Of a stretch of DNA of 64,000 nt, positions 1 to 11,053 are shown one piece after another. Both the position numbers and the translations under genes were made by a program. Source of the stretch: Luzula sylvatica. Its lineage: Eukaryota > Streptophyta > Magnoliopsida > Poales > Juncaceae. Position 1 is the stretch's first letter. The number at the start of each line of letters is the position of its first letter. A model generated the notes under the pieces. The model was not told the origin of the DNA and did no database searches. It saw nothing but the letters and a program-made list of their open reading frames with translations. The DNA is taken from NCBI GenBank assembly GCA_946800325.1, contig OX326960.1:35245629-35309628 (forward strand), read 5' to 3'.

Positions 1-124
1 TAACTTTTCACCAAATTTCACAAACACTAAGGAAGTTTGTTTTTCGAGTCAAAACAAGATTTTAACGCTTTGAGGAGTTCAAATAACGTGTTTTTAGATC
101 ATTTGTATCGTATCTTTTAGTACA
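1..124. repeat. Representative satellite monomer (type a)
   Basis: First full monomer, used here to define phase: base 1 is the T of TAACTTTTCAC and the unit ends in TAGTACA. The hand-counted consensus has 36 G+C in 124 bases. Main variable positions: 19-21 (TTCAC, TTCAG, TTGAC, TTCGC), 29-35 (AAGGAAG, AAGAAAG, AGGAAAG, AAGGAAAT), 45-50 (CGATTC, CGAGTC, CGTTTC, CTATTC, or CGATTTC with one extra T), 55-60 (CAAGAT, CAATAT, CGAAAT), 95-101 (TAGATCAT, TAGTTCAT, CAGGTCAT, CAGATTAT) and 114/120 (C or G). The segment CGCTTTGAGGAGTTC around positions 66-80 is among the most constant. Confidence 0.95.
20..40. repeat. Short inverted repeat inside the monomer
   Basis: ACAAAC (20-25) is exactly complementary to GTTTGT (35-40), with a 9-base spacer ACTAAGGAA. 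The dyad recurs in every TTCAC and TTGAC monomer with GTTTGT. It is shortened in TTCAG monomers, where the left arm is AGAAAC, and loses its inner pair in AGGAAAT (type i) monomers. It could extrude a small hairpin. Short dyads are a reported feature of centromeric satellites that lack CENP-B boxes; function here is inference. Confidence 0.75.
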
Positions 125-1241
125 TAACGTTTCACCAAATTTCACAAACACTAAGGAAGTTTGTTTTTCGATTCAAAACAAGATTTTAACGCTTTGAGGA
201 GTTCAAATAACGTGTTTTTAGTTCATTTGTATCGTATGTTTTACTACATAACTTTTCACCAAATTTCACAAACACTAAGGAAGTTTGTTTTTCGAGTCAA
301 AACAAGATTTTAACGCTTTGAGGAGTTCAAATAACGTGTTTTTAGATCATTTGTATCGTATCTTTTAGTACATAACTTTTCAGCCAATTTCACAAACACT
401 AAGGAAGTTTGTTTTTCGATTCAAAACGAAATTTTAACGCTTTGAGGAGTTCAAATAACGTGTTTTTAGATCATTTGTATCGTATCTTTTACTACATAAC
501 TTTTCACCAAATTTCAGAAACACTAAGGAAGTTTGTTTTTCGATTCAAAACAAGATTTTAACGCTTTGAGGAGTTCAAATAACGTGTTTTTAGATCATTT
601 GTATCGTATCTTTTAGTACATAACTTTTCACCAAATTTCACAAACACTAAGGAAGTTTGTTTTTCGATTTCAAAACAATATTTTAACGCTTTGAGGAGTT
701 CAAATAACGTGTTTTTAGTTCATTTGTATCGTATCTTTTAGTACATAACTTTTCACCAAATTTCACAAACACTAAGGAAGTTTGTTTTTCGAGTCAAAAC
801 AAGATTTTAACGCTTTGAGGAGTTCAAATAACGTGTTTTTAGATCATTTGTATCGTATCTTTTAGTACATAACTTTTCACCAAATTTCACAAACACTAAG
901 GAAGTTTGTTTTTCGATTCAAAACAAGATTTTAACGCTTTGAGGAGTTCAAATAACGTGTTTTTAGTTCATTTGTATCGTATGTTTTACTACATAACTTT
1001 TCACCAAATTTCACAAACACTAAGGAAGTTTGTTTTTCGAGTCAAAACAAGATTTTAACGCTTTGAGGAGTTCAAATAACGTGTTTTTAGATCATTTGTA
1101 TCGTATCTTTTAGTACATAACTTTTCACCAAATTTCACAAACACTAAGGAAGTTTGTTTTTCGATTCAAAACAAGATTTTAACGCTTTGAGGAGTTCAAA
1201 TAACGTGTTTTTAGATCATTTGTATCTTATCTTTTACTACA

Positions 1242-1739
1242 TAACTTTTCACCAAATTTCACAAACACTAAGAAAGTTTGTTTTTCGATTTCAAAACAAG
1301 ATTTTAACGCTTTGAGGAGTTCAAATAACGTGTTTTCAGGTCATTTGTATCGTATCTTTTAGTACATAACTTTTCACCAAATTTCAGAAACACTAAGGAA
1401 GTTTGTTTTTCGATTCAAAACAAGATTTTAACGCTTTGAGGAGTTCCAATAACGTGTTTTTAGATCATTTGTATCGTATCTTTTACTACATAACTTTTCA
1501 CCAAATTTCACAAACACTAAGAAAGTTTGTTTTTCGATTTCAAAACAAGATTTTAACGCTTTGAGGAGTTCAAATAACGTGTTTTCAGGTCATTTGTATC
1601 GTATCTTTTAGTACATAACTTTTCACCAAATTTCAGAAACACTAAGGAAGTTTGTTTTTCGATTCAAAACAAGATTTTAACGCTTTGAGGAGTTCCAATA
1701 ACGTGTTTTTAGATCATTTGTATCGTATCTTTTAGTACA
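1242..1739. repeat. Local tandem duplication of a d-e dimer (249 bp x2)
   Basis: Two copies of a two-monomer block lie in a row (1242-1490 and 1491-1739). Each has a 125-bp monomer with AAGAAAG, CGATTTC and CAGGTCAT, followed by a TTCAG monomer with GTTCCAAT. In this stretch the d-like members start with TTCAC instead of the usual TTGAC. A similar d-e-d-e run is at 2733-3230, so the doubling itself was copied within the unit. Confidence 0.8.
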
Positions 1740-1775
1740 TAACTTTTCACCAAATTTCACAAACACTAGGAAAGT

Positions 1776-1795
1776 TTGTTTTTCGTTTCAAAACA
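1776..1795 (+). other. CENP-B-box-like 5' half in f monomers
   Basis: Type f monomers read TTTCGTTTCAAAA. Against the human CENP-B box consensus this keeps the leading TTCGTT and the following AAA but lacks the CGGG half, so only about half of the essential positions match. Equivalent sites are in every f monomer (for example 28065-28188). I list it as a weak resemblance, not as a functional box. Confidence 0.2.
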
Positions 1796-3851
1796 AGATT
1801 TTAACGCTTTGAGGAGTTCAAATAACGTGTTTTTAGATCATTTGTATCGTATCTTTTACTACATAACTTTTCACCAAATTTGACAAACACTAAGAAAGTT
1901 TGTTTTTCGATTTCAAAACAATATTTTAACGCTTCGAGGAGTTCAAATAACGTGTTTGCAGGTCATTTGTATCGTATCTTTTAGTACATAACTTTTCACC
2001 AAATTTCACAAACACTAAGGAAGTTTGTTTTTCGATTCAAAACACGATTTTAACGCTTTGAGGAGTTCAAATAACGTGTTTTTAGATCATTTGTATCGTA
2101 TCTTTTAGTACATAACTTTTCACCAAATTTCACAAACACTAGGAAAGTTTGTTTTTCGTTTCAAAACAAGATTTTAACGCTTTGAGGAGTTCAAATAACG
2201 TGTTTTTAGATCATTTGTATCGTATCTTTTAGTACATAACTTTTCACCAAATTTCAGAAACACTAAGGAAGTTTGTTTTTCGATTCAAAACAAGATTTTA
2301 ACGCTTTGAGGAGTTCAAATAACGTGTTTTCAGATTATTTGTATCGTATCTTTTACTACATAACTTTTCACCAAATTTCAGAAACACTAAGGAAGTTTGT
2401 TTTTCTATTCAAAACAAGATTTTAACGCTTTGAGGAGTTCAAATAACTTGTTTTTAGATCATTTGTATCGTATCTTTTAGTACATAACTTTTCACCAAAT
2501 TTCACAAACACTAAGGAAATTTGTTTTTCGATTCAAAACAAGATTTTAACGCTTTGAGGAGTTCCAATAACGTGTTTTTAGATCATTTGTATTGTATCTT
2601 TTAGTACATAACTTTTCACCAAATTTCACAAACACTAGGAAAGTTTGTTTTTCGTTTCAAAACAAGATTTTAACGCTTTGAGGAGTTCAAATAACGTGTT
2701 TTTAGATCATTTGTATCGTATCTTTTACTACATAACTTTTCACCAAATTTGACAAACACTAAGAAAGTTTGTTTTTCGATTTCAAAACAAGATTTTAACG
2801 CTTTGAGGAGTTCAAATAACGTGTTTTCAGGTCATTTGTATCGTATCTTTTAGTACATAACTTTTCACCAAATTTCAGAAACACTAAGGAAGTTTGTTTT
2901 TCGATTCAAAACAAGATTTTAACGCTTTGAGGAGTTCCAATAACGTGTTTTTAGATCATTTGTATCGTATCTTTTACTACATAACTTTTCACCAAATTTC
3001 ACAAACACTAAGAAAGTTTGTTTTTCGATTTCAAAACAAGATTTTAACGCTTAGAGGAGTTCAAATAACGTGTTTTCAGGTCATTTGTATCGTATCTTTT
3101 AGTACATAACTTTTCACCAAATTTCAGAAACACTAAGGAAGTTTGTTTTTCGATTCAAAACAAGATTTTAACGCTTTGAGGAGTTCCAATAACGTGTTTT
3201 TAGATCATTTGTATCGTATCTTTTAGTACATAACTTTTCACCAAATTTCACAAACACTAGGAAAGTTTGTTTTTCGTTTCAAAACAAGATTTTAACGCTT
3301 TGAGGAGTTCAAATAACGTGTTTTTAGATCATTTGTATCGTATCTTTTACTACATAACTTTTCACCAAATTTGACAAACACTAAGAAAGTTTGTTTTTCG
3401 ATTTCAAAACAATATTTTAACGCTTTGAGGAGTTCAAATAACGTGTTTTCAGGTCATTTGTATCGTATCTTTTAGTACATAACTTTTCACCAAATTTCGC
3501 AAACACTAGGGAAGTTTGTTTTTCGATTCAAAACAAGATTTTAACGCTTTGAGGAGTTCAAATAACGTGTTTTTAGATCATTTGTATCGTATCTTTTAGT
3601 ACATAACTTTTCACCAAATTTCACAAACACTAGGAAAGTTTGTTTTTCGTTTCAAAACAAGATTTTAACGCTTTGAGGAGTTCAAATAACGTGTTTTCAG
3701 GTCATTTGTATCGTATCTTTTAGTACATAACTTTTCACCAAATTTCAGAAACACTAAGGAAGTTTGTTTTTCGATTCAAAACAAGATTTTAACGCTTTGA
3801 GGAGTTCAAATAACGTGTTTTTAGTTCATTTGTATCGTATGTTTTACTACA

Positions 3852-4844
3852 TAACTTTTCACCTAATTTCACAAACACTAAGGAAGTATGTTTTTCGAGT
3901 CAAAACAAGATTTTAACGCTTTGAGGAGTTCAAATAACGTGTTTTTAGATCATTTGTATCGTATCTTTTAGTACATAACTTTTCACCAAATTTCACAAAC
4001 ACTAAGGAAGTGTGTTTTTCGATTCAAAACGAAATTTTAACGCTTTGAGGAGTTCAAATAACGTGTTTTGAGATCATTTGTATCGTATCTTTTACTACAT
4101 AACTTTTCACCAAATTTCAGAAACACTAAGGAAGTTTGTTTTTCGATTCAAAACAAGATTTTAACGCTTTGAGGAGTTCAAATAACGTGTTTTTAGATCA
4201 TTTGTATCGTATCTTTTAGTACATAACTTTTCCCCAAATTTCACAAACACTAAGGAAGTTTGTTTTTCGATTTCAAAACAATATTTTAACGCTTTGAGGA
4301 GTTCAAATAACGTGTTTTTAGTTCATTTGTATCGTATCTTTTAGGACATAAATTTTCACCAAATATCACAAACACTAAGGAAGTTTGTTTTTCGAGTCAA
4401 AACAAGATTTTAACGCTTTGAGGAGTTCAAATAACATGTTTTTAGATCATTTGTATCGTATCTTTTAGTACATATCTTTTCACCAAATTTCACAAACACT
4501 AAGGAAGTTGGTTTTTCGATTCAAAACAAGATTTTAACGCTTTGAGGAGTTCAAATAACGTGTTTTTAGTTCACTTGTATCGTATGTTTTACTACATAAC
4601 TTTTCACCAAATTTCACAAACACTAAGGAAGTATGTTTTTCGAGTCAAAACAAGATTTTAACGCTTTGAGGAGTTCAAATAACGTGTGTTTAGATCATTT
4701 GTATCGTATCTTTTAGTACATAACTTTTCACCAAATTTCACAAACACTAAGGAAGTTTGTTTTTCGATTCAAAACAAAATTTTAACGCTTTGAGGAGTTC
4801 AAATAACGTGTTTTTGGATCATTTGTATCGTATCTTTTACTACA
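3852..4844. repeat. Patch of more divergent monomers
   Basis: Eight consecutive monomers carry many substitutions not common elsewhere: CACCTAATTTC, AAGTATG (3852 and again 4597), AAGTGTG, TTTGAGATC, TTCCCCAAAT, TTAGGACATAAATTT, AAATATCAC, AACATG, ACATATC, AAGTTGG, TTCACTTG, GTGTGTTTAG and TTTTTGGATC. Order and phase of the array are unchanged. The patch looks less homogenised than its surroundings. Confidence 0.75.
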
Positions 4845-7576
4845 TAACTTTTCACCAAATTTGACAAACACTAAGAAAGTTTGTTTTTCGATTTCAAAAC
4901 AAGATTTTAACGCTTTGAGGAGTTCAAATAACGTGTTTTCAGGTCATTTGTATCGTATCTTTTAGTACATAACTTTTCACCAAATTTCAGAAACACTAAG
5001 GAAGTTTGTTTTTCGATTCAAAACAAGATTTTAACGCTTTGAGGAGTTCAAATAACGTGTTTTTAGATCATTTGTATCGTATCTTTTAGTACATAACTTT
5101 TCACCAAATTTCACAAACACTAGGAAAGTTTGTTTTTCGTTTCAAAACAAGATTTTAACGCTTTGAGGAGTTCAAATAACGTGTTTTTAGATCATTTGTA
5201 TCGTATCTTTTACTACATAACTTTTCACCAAATTTGACAAACACTAAGAAAGTTTGTTTTTCGATTTCAAAACAAGATTTTAACGCTTCGAGGAGTTCAA
5301 ATAACGTGTTTTCAGGTCATTTGTATCGTATCTTTTAGTACATAACTTTTCACCAAATTTCAGAAACACTAAGGAAGTTTGTTTTTCGATTCAAAACAAG
5401 ATTTTAACGCTTTGAGGAGTTCAAATAACGTGTTTTTAGATCATTTGTATCGTATCTTTTAGTACATAACTTTTCACCAAATTTCACAAACACTAGGAAA
5501 GTTTGTTTTTCGTTTCAAAACAAGATTTTAACGCTTTGAGGAGTTCAAATAACGTGTTTTTAGATCATTTGTATCGTATCTTTTAGTGCATAACTTTTCA
5601 CCAAATTTCAGAAACACTAAGGAAGTTTGTTTTTCTATTCAAAACAAGATTTTAACGCTTTGAGGAGTTCAAATAACGTGTTTTCAGATTATTTGTATCG
5701 TATCTTTTACTACATAACTTTTCACCAAATTTCAGAAACACTAAGGAAGTTTGTTTTTGGATTCAAAACAAGATTTTAACGCTTTGAGGAGTTCAAATAA
5801 CGTGTTTTTAGATCATTTGTATCGTATCTTTTAGTACATAACTTTTCACCAAATTTCACAAACACTAAGGAAGTTTGTTTTTCGATTTCAAAACAATATT
5901 TTAACGCTTTGAGGAGTTCAAATAACGTGTTTTTAGTTCATTTGTATCGTATCTTTTAGTACATAACTTTTCACCAAATTTCACAAACACTAAGGAAGTT
6001 TGTTTTTCGAGTCAAAACAAGATTTTAACGCTTTGAGGAGTTCAAATAACGTGTTTTTAGATCATTTGTATCGTATCTTTTAGTACATAACTTTTCACCA
6101 AATTTCACAAACACTAAGGAAGTTTGTTTTTCGATTCAAAACAAGATTTTAACGCTTTGAGGAGTTCAAATAACGTGTTTTTAGTTCATTTGTATCGTAT
6201 GTTTTACTACATAACTTTTCACCAAATTTCACAAACACTAAGGAAGTTTGTTTTTCGAGTCAAAACAAGATTTTAACGCTTTGAGGAGTTCAAATAACGT
6301 GTTTTTAGATCATTTGTATCGTATCTTTTAGTACATAACTTTTCACCAAATTTCACAAACACTAAGGAAGTTTGTTTTTCGATTCAAAACAAGATTTTAA
6401 CGCTTTGAGGAGTTCAAATAACGTGTTTTTAGATCATTTGTATCGTATCTTTTACTACATAACTTTTCACCAAATTTGACAAACACTAAGAAAGTTTGTT
6501 TTCCGATTTCAAAACAAGATTTTAACGCTTTGAGGAGTTCAAATAACGTGTTTTCAGGTCATTTGTATCGTATCTTTTAGTACATAACTTTTCACCAAAT
6601 TTCAGAAACACTAAGGAAGTTTGTTTTTCGATTCAAAACAAGATTTTAACGCTTTGAGGAGTTCAAATAACGTGTTTTTAGATCATTTGTATCGTATCTT
6701 TTAGTACATAACTTTTCACCAAATTTCACAAACACTAGGAAAGTTTGTTTTTCGTTTCAAAACAAGATTTTAACGCTTTGAGGAGTTCAAATAACGTGTT
6801 TTTAGATCATTTGTATCGTATCTTTTAGTACATAACTTTTCACCAAATTTCAGAAACACTAAGGAAGTTTGTTTTTCGATTCAAAACAAGATTTTAACGC
6901 TTTGAGGAGTTCAAATAACGTGTTTTCAGATTATTTGTATCGTATCTTTTACTACATAACTTTTCACCAAATTTCAGAAACACTAAGGAAGTTTGTTTTT
7001 CTATTCAAAACAAGATTTTAACGCTTTGAGGAGTTCAAATAACGTGTTTTTAGATCATTTGTATCGTATCTTTTAGTACATAACTTTTCACCAAATTTCA
7101 CAAACACTAAGGAAATTTGTTTTTCGATTCAAAACAAGATTTTAACGCTTTGAGGAGTTCAAATAACGTGTTTTTAGTTCATTTGTATCGTATGTTTTAC
7201 TACATAACTTTTCACCAAATTTCACAAACACTAAGGAAGTTTGTTTTTCGAGTCAAAACAAGATTTTAACGCTTTGAGGAGTTCAAATAACGTGTTTTTA
7301 GATCATTTGTATCGTATCTTTTAGTACATAACGTTTCACCAAATTTCACAAACACTAAGGAAGTTTGTTTTTCGATTCAAAACAAGATTTTAACGCTTTG
7401 AGGAGTTCAAATAACGTGTTTTTAGTTCATTTGTATCGTATGTTTTACTACATAACTTTTCACCAAATTTCACAAACACTAAGGAAGTTTGTTTTTCGAG
7501 TCAAAACAAGATTTTAACGCTTTGAGGAGTTCAAATAACGTGTTTTTAGATCATTTGTATCGTATCTTTTAGTACA
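3976..7576. repeat. 29-monomer higher-order unit (3601 bp)
   Basis: Order: j e c a b a k d e f d e f, a mixed CTATTC/CAGATTAT monomer (5591), a TTTTTGGATTC monomer (5715), c a b a k d e f g h i a b a. Five 125-bp monomers give 29x124+5. It has the same monomer number as the preceding unit but differs in its middle, so the two are related, not identical. The j monomer at 3976 has CACCAAATTT instead of CAGC and is recognised by its CGAAAT. Internally it holds two c-a-b-a-k-d-e-f runs (from 4224 and from 5839). Confidence 0.85.
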
Positions 7577-9689
7577 TAACTTTTCAGCCAATTTCACAAA
7601 CACTAAGGAAGTTTGTTTTTCGATTCAAAACGAAATTTTAACGCTTTGAGGAGTTCAAATAACGTGTTTTTAGATCATTTGTATCGTATCTTTTACTACA
7701 TAACTTTTCACCAAATTTCAGAAACACTAAGGAAGTTTGTTTTTCGATTCAAAACAAGATTTTAACGCTTTGAGGAGTTCAAATAACGTGTTTTTAGATC
7801 ATTTGTATCGTATCTTTTAGTACATAACTTTTCACCAAATTTCACAAACACTAAGGAAGTTTGTTTTTCGATTTCAAAACAATATTTTAACGCTTTGAGG
7901 AGTTCAAATAACGTGTTTTTAGTTCATTTGTATCGTATCTTTTAGTACATAACTTTTCACCAAATTTCACAAACACTAAGGAAGTTTGTTTTTCGAGTCA
8001 AAACAAGATTTTAACGCTTTGACGAGTTCAAATAACGTGTTTTTAGATCATTTGTATCGTATCTTTTAGTACATAACTTTTCACCAAATTTCACAAACAC
8101 TAAGGAAGTGTGTTTTTCGATTCAAAACAAGATTTTAACGCTTTGAGGAGTTCAAATAACGTGTTTTTAGTTCATTTGTATCGTATGTTTTACTACATAA
8201 CTTTTCACCAAATTTCACAAACACTAAGGAAGTTTGTTTTTCGAGTCAAAACAAGATTTTAACGCTTTGAGGAGTTCAAATAACATGTTTTTAGATCATT
8301 TGTATCGTATCTTTTAGTACATAACTTTTCACCAAATTTCACAAACACTAAGGAAGTTTGTTTTTCGATTCAAAACAAGATTTTAACGCTTTGAGGAGTT
8401 CAAATAACGTGTTTTTAGATCATTTGTATCGTATCTTTTACTACATAACTTTTCACCAAATTTGACAAACACTAAGAAAGTTTGTTTTTCGATTTCAAAA
8501 CAAGATTTTAACGCTTTGAGGAGTTCAAATAACGTGTTTTCAGGTCATTTGTATCGTATCTTTTAGTACATAACTTTTCACCAAATTTCAGAAACACTAA
8601 GGAAGTTTGTTTTTCGATTCAAAACAAGATTTTAACGCTTTGAGGAGTTCCAATAACGTGTTTTTAGATCATTTGTTTCGTATCTTTTAGTACATAACTT
8701 TTCACCAAATTTCACAAACACTAGGAAAGTTTGTTTTTCGTTTCAAAACAAGATTTTAACGCTTTGAGGAGTTCAAATAACGTGTTTTTAGATCATTTGT
8801 ATCGTATCTTTTACTACATAACTTTTCACCAAATTTGACAAACACTAAGAAAGTTTGTTTTTCGATTTCAAAACAATATTTTAACGCTTTGAGGAGTTCA
8901 AATAACGTGTTTGCAGGTCATTTGTATCGTATCTTTTAGTACATAACTTTTCACCAAATTTCACAAACACTAAGGAAGTTTGTTTTTCGATTCAAAACAC
9001 GATTTTAACGCTTTGAGGAGTTCAAATAACGTGTTTTTAGATCATTTGTATCGTATCTTTTAGTACATAACTTTTCACCAAATTTCACAAACACTAGGAA
9101 AGTTTGTTTTTCGTTTCAAAACAAGATTTTAACGCTTTGAGGAGTTCAAATAACGTGTTTTTAGATCATTTGTATCGTATCTTTTAGTACATAACTTTTC
9201 ACCAAATTTCAGAAACACTAAGGAAGTTTGTTTTTCGATTCAAAACAAGATTTTAACGCTTTGAGGAGTTCAAATAACGTGTTTTCAGATTATTTGTATC
9301 GTATCTTTTACTACATAACTTTTCACCAAATTTCAGAAGCACTAAGGAAGTTTGTTTTTTTCTATTCAAAACAAGATTTTAACGCTTTGAGGAGTTCAAA
9401 TAACGTGTTTTTAGATCATTTGTATCGTATCTTTTAGTACATAACTTTTCACCAAATTTCACAAACACTAAGGAAATTTGTTTTTCGATTCAAAACAAGA
9501 TTTTAACGCTTTGAGGAGTTCAAATAACGTGTTTTTAGTTCATTTGTATCGTATGTTTTACTACATAACTTTTCACCAAATTTCACAAACACTAAGGAAG
9601 TTTGTTTTTCGAGTCAAAACAAGATTTTAACGCTTTGAGGAGTTCAAATAACGTGTTTTTAGATCATTTGTATCGTATCTTTTAGTACA
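7577..9689. repeat. 17-monomer higher-order unit (2113 bp)
   Basis: Order: j e c a b a k d e f d k f g h i a. Three 125-bp monomers plus one 126-bp h monomer (9316-9441) account for the length 17x124+5. The unit is repeated 6084 bp downstream at 13661-15773 with the same order. Shared private variants confirm common descent: AACATG (8285 region and 14365), CACGAT, TTTGCAGGTC, TTTGTTTCG and the TTTTTTTCTATTC expansion. Differences such as GACGAGTT near 8022 are found in only one copy. Confidence 0.88.
9316..9441. repeat. 126-bp monomer with a lengthened T run
   Basis: A type h monomer in which the T run before CTATTC is two bases longer than normal. Identical expansions are at 11923-12048 and 15400-15525, exactly 2607 and 6084 bp away. 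One slippage event followed by segmental duplication explains all three. The added two bases also restore reading frame across the monomer junction and so lengthen the accidental open frames here. Confidence 0.9.
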
Positions 9690-11053
9690 TAACTTTTCAG
9701 CAAATTTCACAAACACTAAGGAAGTTTGTTTTTCGATTCAAAACGAAATTTTAACGCTTTGAGGAGTTCAAATAACGTGTTTTGAGATCATTTGTATCGT
9801 ATCTTTTAGTACATAACTTTTCACCAAATTTCAGAAACACTAAGGAAGTTTGTTTTTCGATTCAAAACAAGATTTTAACGCTTTGAGGAGTTCAAATAAC
9901 GTGTTTTCAGATTATTTGTATCGTATCTTTTACTACATAACTTTTCACCAAATTTCAGAAACACTAAGGAAGTTTGTTTTTCTATTCAAAACAAGATTTT
10001 AACGCTTTGAGGAGTTCAAATAACGTGTTTTTAGATCATTTGTATCGTATCTTTTAGTACATAACTTTTCACCAAATTTCAGAAACACTAAGGAAGTTTG
10101 TTTTTCGATTCAAAACAAGATTTTAACGCTTTGAGGAGTTCAAATAACGTGTTTTCAGATTATTTGTATCGTATCTTTTACTACATAACTTTTCACCAAA
10201 TTTCAGAAACACTAAGGAAGTTTGTTTTTCTATTCAAAACAAGATTTTAACGCTTTGAGGAGTTCAAATAACGTGTTTTTAGATCATTTGTATCGTATCT
10301 TTTAGTACATAACTTTTCACCAAATTTCAGAAACACTAAGGAAGTTTGTTTTTCGATTCAAAACAAGATTTTAACGCTTTGAGGAGTTCAAATAACGTGT
10401 TTTCAGATTATTTGTATCGTATCTTTTACTACATAACTTTTCACCAAATTTCAGAAACACTAAGGAAGTTTGTTTTTCTATTCAAAACAAGATTTTAACG
10501 CTTTGAGGAGTTCAAATAACGTGTTTTTAGATCATTTGTATCGTATCTTTTAGTACATAACTTTTCACCAAATTTCACAAACACTAAGGAAATTTGTTTT
10601 TCGATTCAAAACAAGATTTTAACGCTTTGAGGAGTTCAAATAACGTGTTTTTAGTTCATTTGTATCGTATGTTTTACTACATAACTTTTCACCAAATTTC
10701 ACAAACACTAAGGAAGTTTGTTTTTCGAGTCAAAACAAGATTTTAACGCTTTGAGGAGTTCAAATAACGTGTTTTTAGATCATTTGTATCGTATCTTTTA
10801 GTACATAACGTTTCACCAAATTTCACAAACACTAAGGAAGTTTGTTTTTCGATTCAAAACAAGATTTTAACGCTTTGAGGAGTTCAAATAACGTGTTTTT
10901 AGTTCATTTGTATCGTATGTTTTACTACATAACTTTTCACCAAATTTCACAAACACTAAGGAAGTTTGTTTTTCGAGTCAAAACAAGATTTTAACGCTTT
11001 GAGGAGTTCAAATAACGTGTTTTTAGATCATTTGTATCGTATCTTTTAGTACA
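9690..11053. repeat. 11-monomer unit with a three-fold g-h dimer (1364 bp)
   Basis: Order: j g h g h g h i a b a. All eleven monomers are exactly 124 bp. The j monomer has TTTGAGATC near 9781, unlike its counterpart at 12297. The same eleven-monomer order recurs at 12297-13660, 2607 bp away. Confidence 0.88.
9814..10557. repeat. 248-bp g-h dimer repeated three times
   Basis: Dimers start at 9814, 10062 and 10310. Each has a g monomer (TTCAG, CGATTC, CAGATTAT, TTACTA) and an h monomer (TTCAG, CTATTC, AGATCAT, TTAGTA). By eye the three copies are nearly or fully identical, which points to recent local amplification. Elsewhere g-h usually occurs once per unit. Confidence 0.88.

Larger units (their letters stand above)
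1..372. repeat. Tail of a higher-order unit, cut by the window start
   Basis: Three monomers of types a, b and a precede the first j monomer. The b monomer at 125 carries TAACGTTTCACC, a G variant that recurs two monomers before most later j monomers (for example 7329, 31045, 59977). This shows that 1-372 is the 3' end of a repeat unit whose start lies outside the window. Confidence 0.85.
373..3975. repeat. 29-monomer higher-order unit (3603 bp)
   Basis: Begins with a j monomer (CAGCCAATTT, CGAAAT). Order: j e c a b a k d e d e f d k f g h, a mixed i/e monomer, f d e d e f d, a TTCGC monomer, and two mixed monomers at 3604 (f front, d rear) and 3728 (e front, b rear), then a. Seven 125-bp monomers explain the length of 29x124+7. 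The d-e pair is duplicated locally at 1242-1739 and 2733-3230. Several members carry GTTCCAAT in place of GTTCAAAT. The mixed monomers look like recombination products. Confidence 0.85.

Noticed and set aside
1..124. Identification with a named 124-bp satellite, such as the Luzula LCS1 family
   Set aside because: Only the unit length suggested it. I cannot compare sequences from memory, and length alone is not evidence. A database search with the consensus would decide.
45..124. Ancient 21-bp sub-repeat behind the evenly spaced CpGs
   Set aside because: Aligning the two 21-base segments that begin at CpG 45 and 66 gives only about 8 of 21 matches, too few to claim a shorter ancestral unit.
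5..124. Promoter, terminator or polyadenylation motifs in the AT-rich monomer
   Set aside because: AT-rich short motifs are expected by chance at this composition and recur in every copy; nothing marks a transcription unit.
2894..3109. 71-residue open frame across two monomers
   Set aside because: It starts at a TTG, not an ATG, and is simply satellite sequence read through where TTACTA replaces the TTAGTA stop. 124 is 3x41+1, so each monomer shifts frame and long frames cannot persist. The peptide repeats itself and shows no domain.
3888..3968. Short ATG-initiated frame from the AAGTATG variant, also near 4633
   Set aside because: Only about 27 codons of ordinary monomer sequence ending at the usual TTTTAG stop, without any context of a gene.
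9228..9437. 69-residue open frame, also at 11835-12044 and 15312-15521
   Set aside because: These are three copies of one duplicated block, again with a TTG start. The two extra T in the 126-bp monomer keep the frame open across a junction. No codon bias, signal or family match; accidental.
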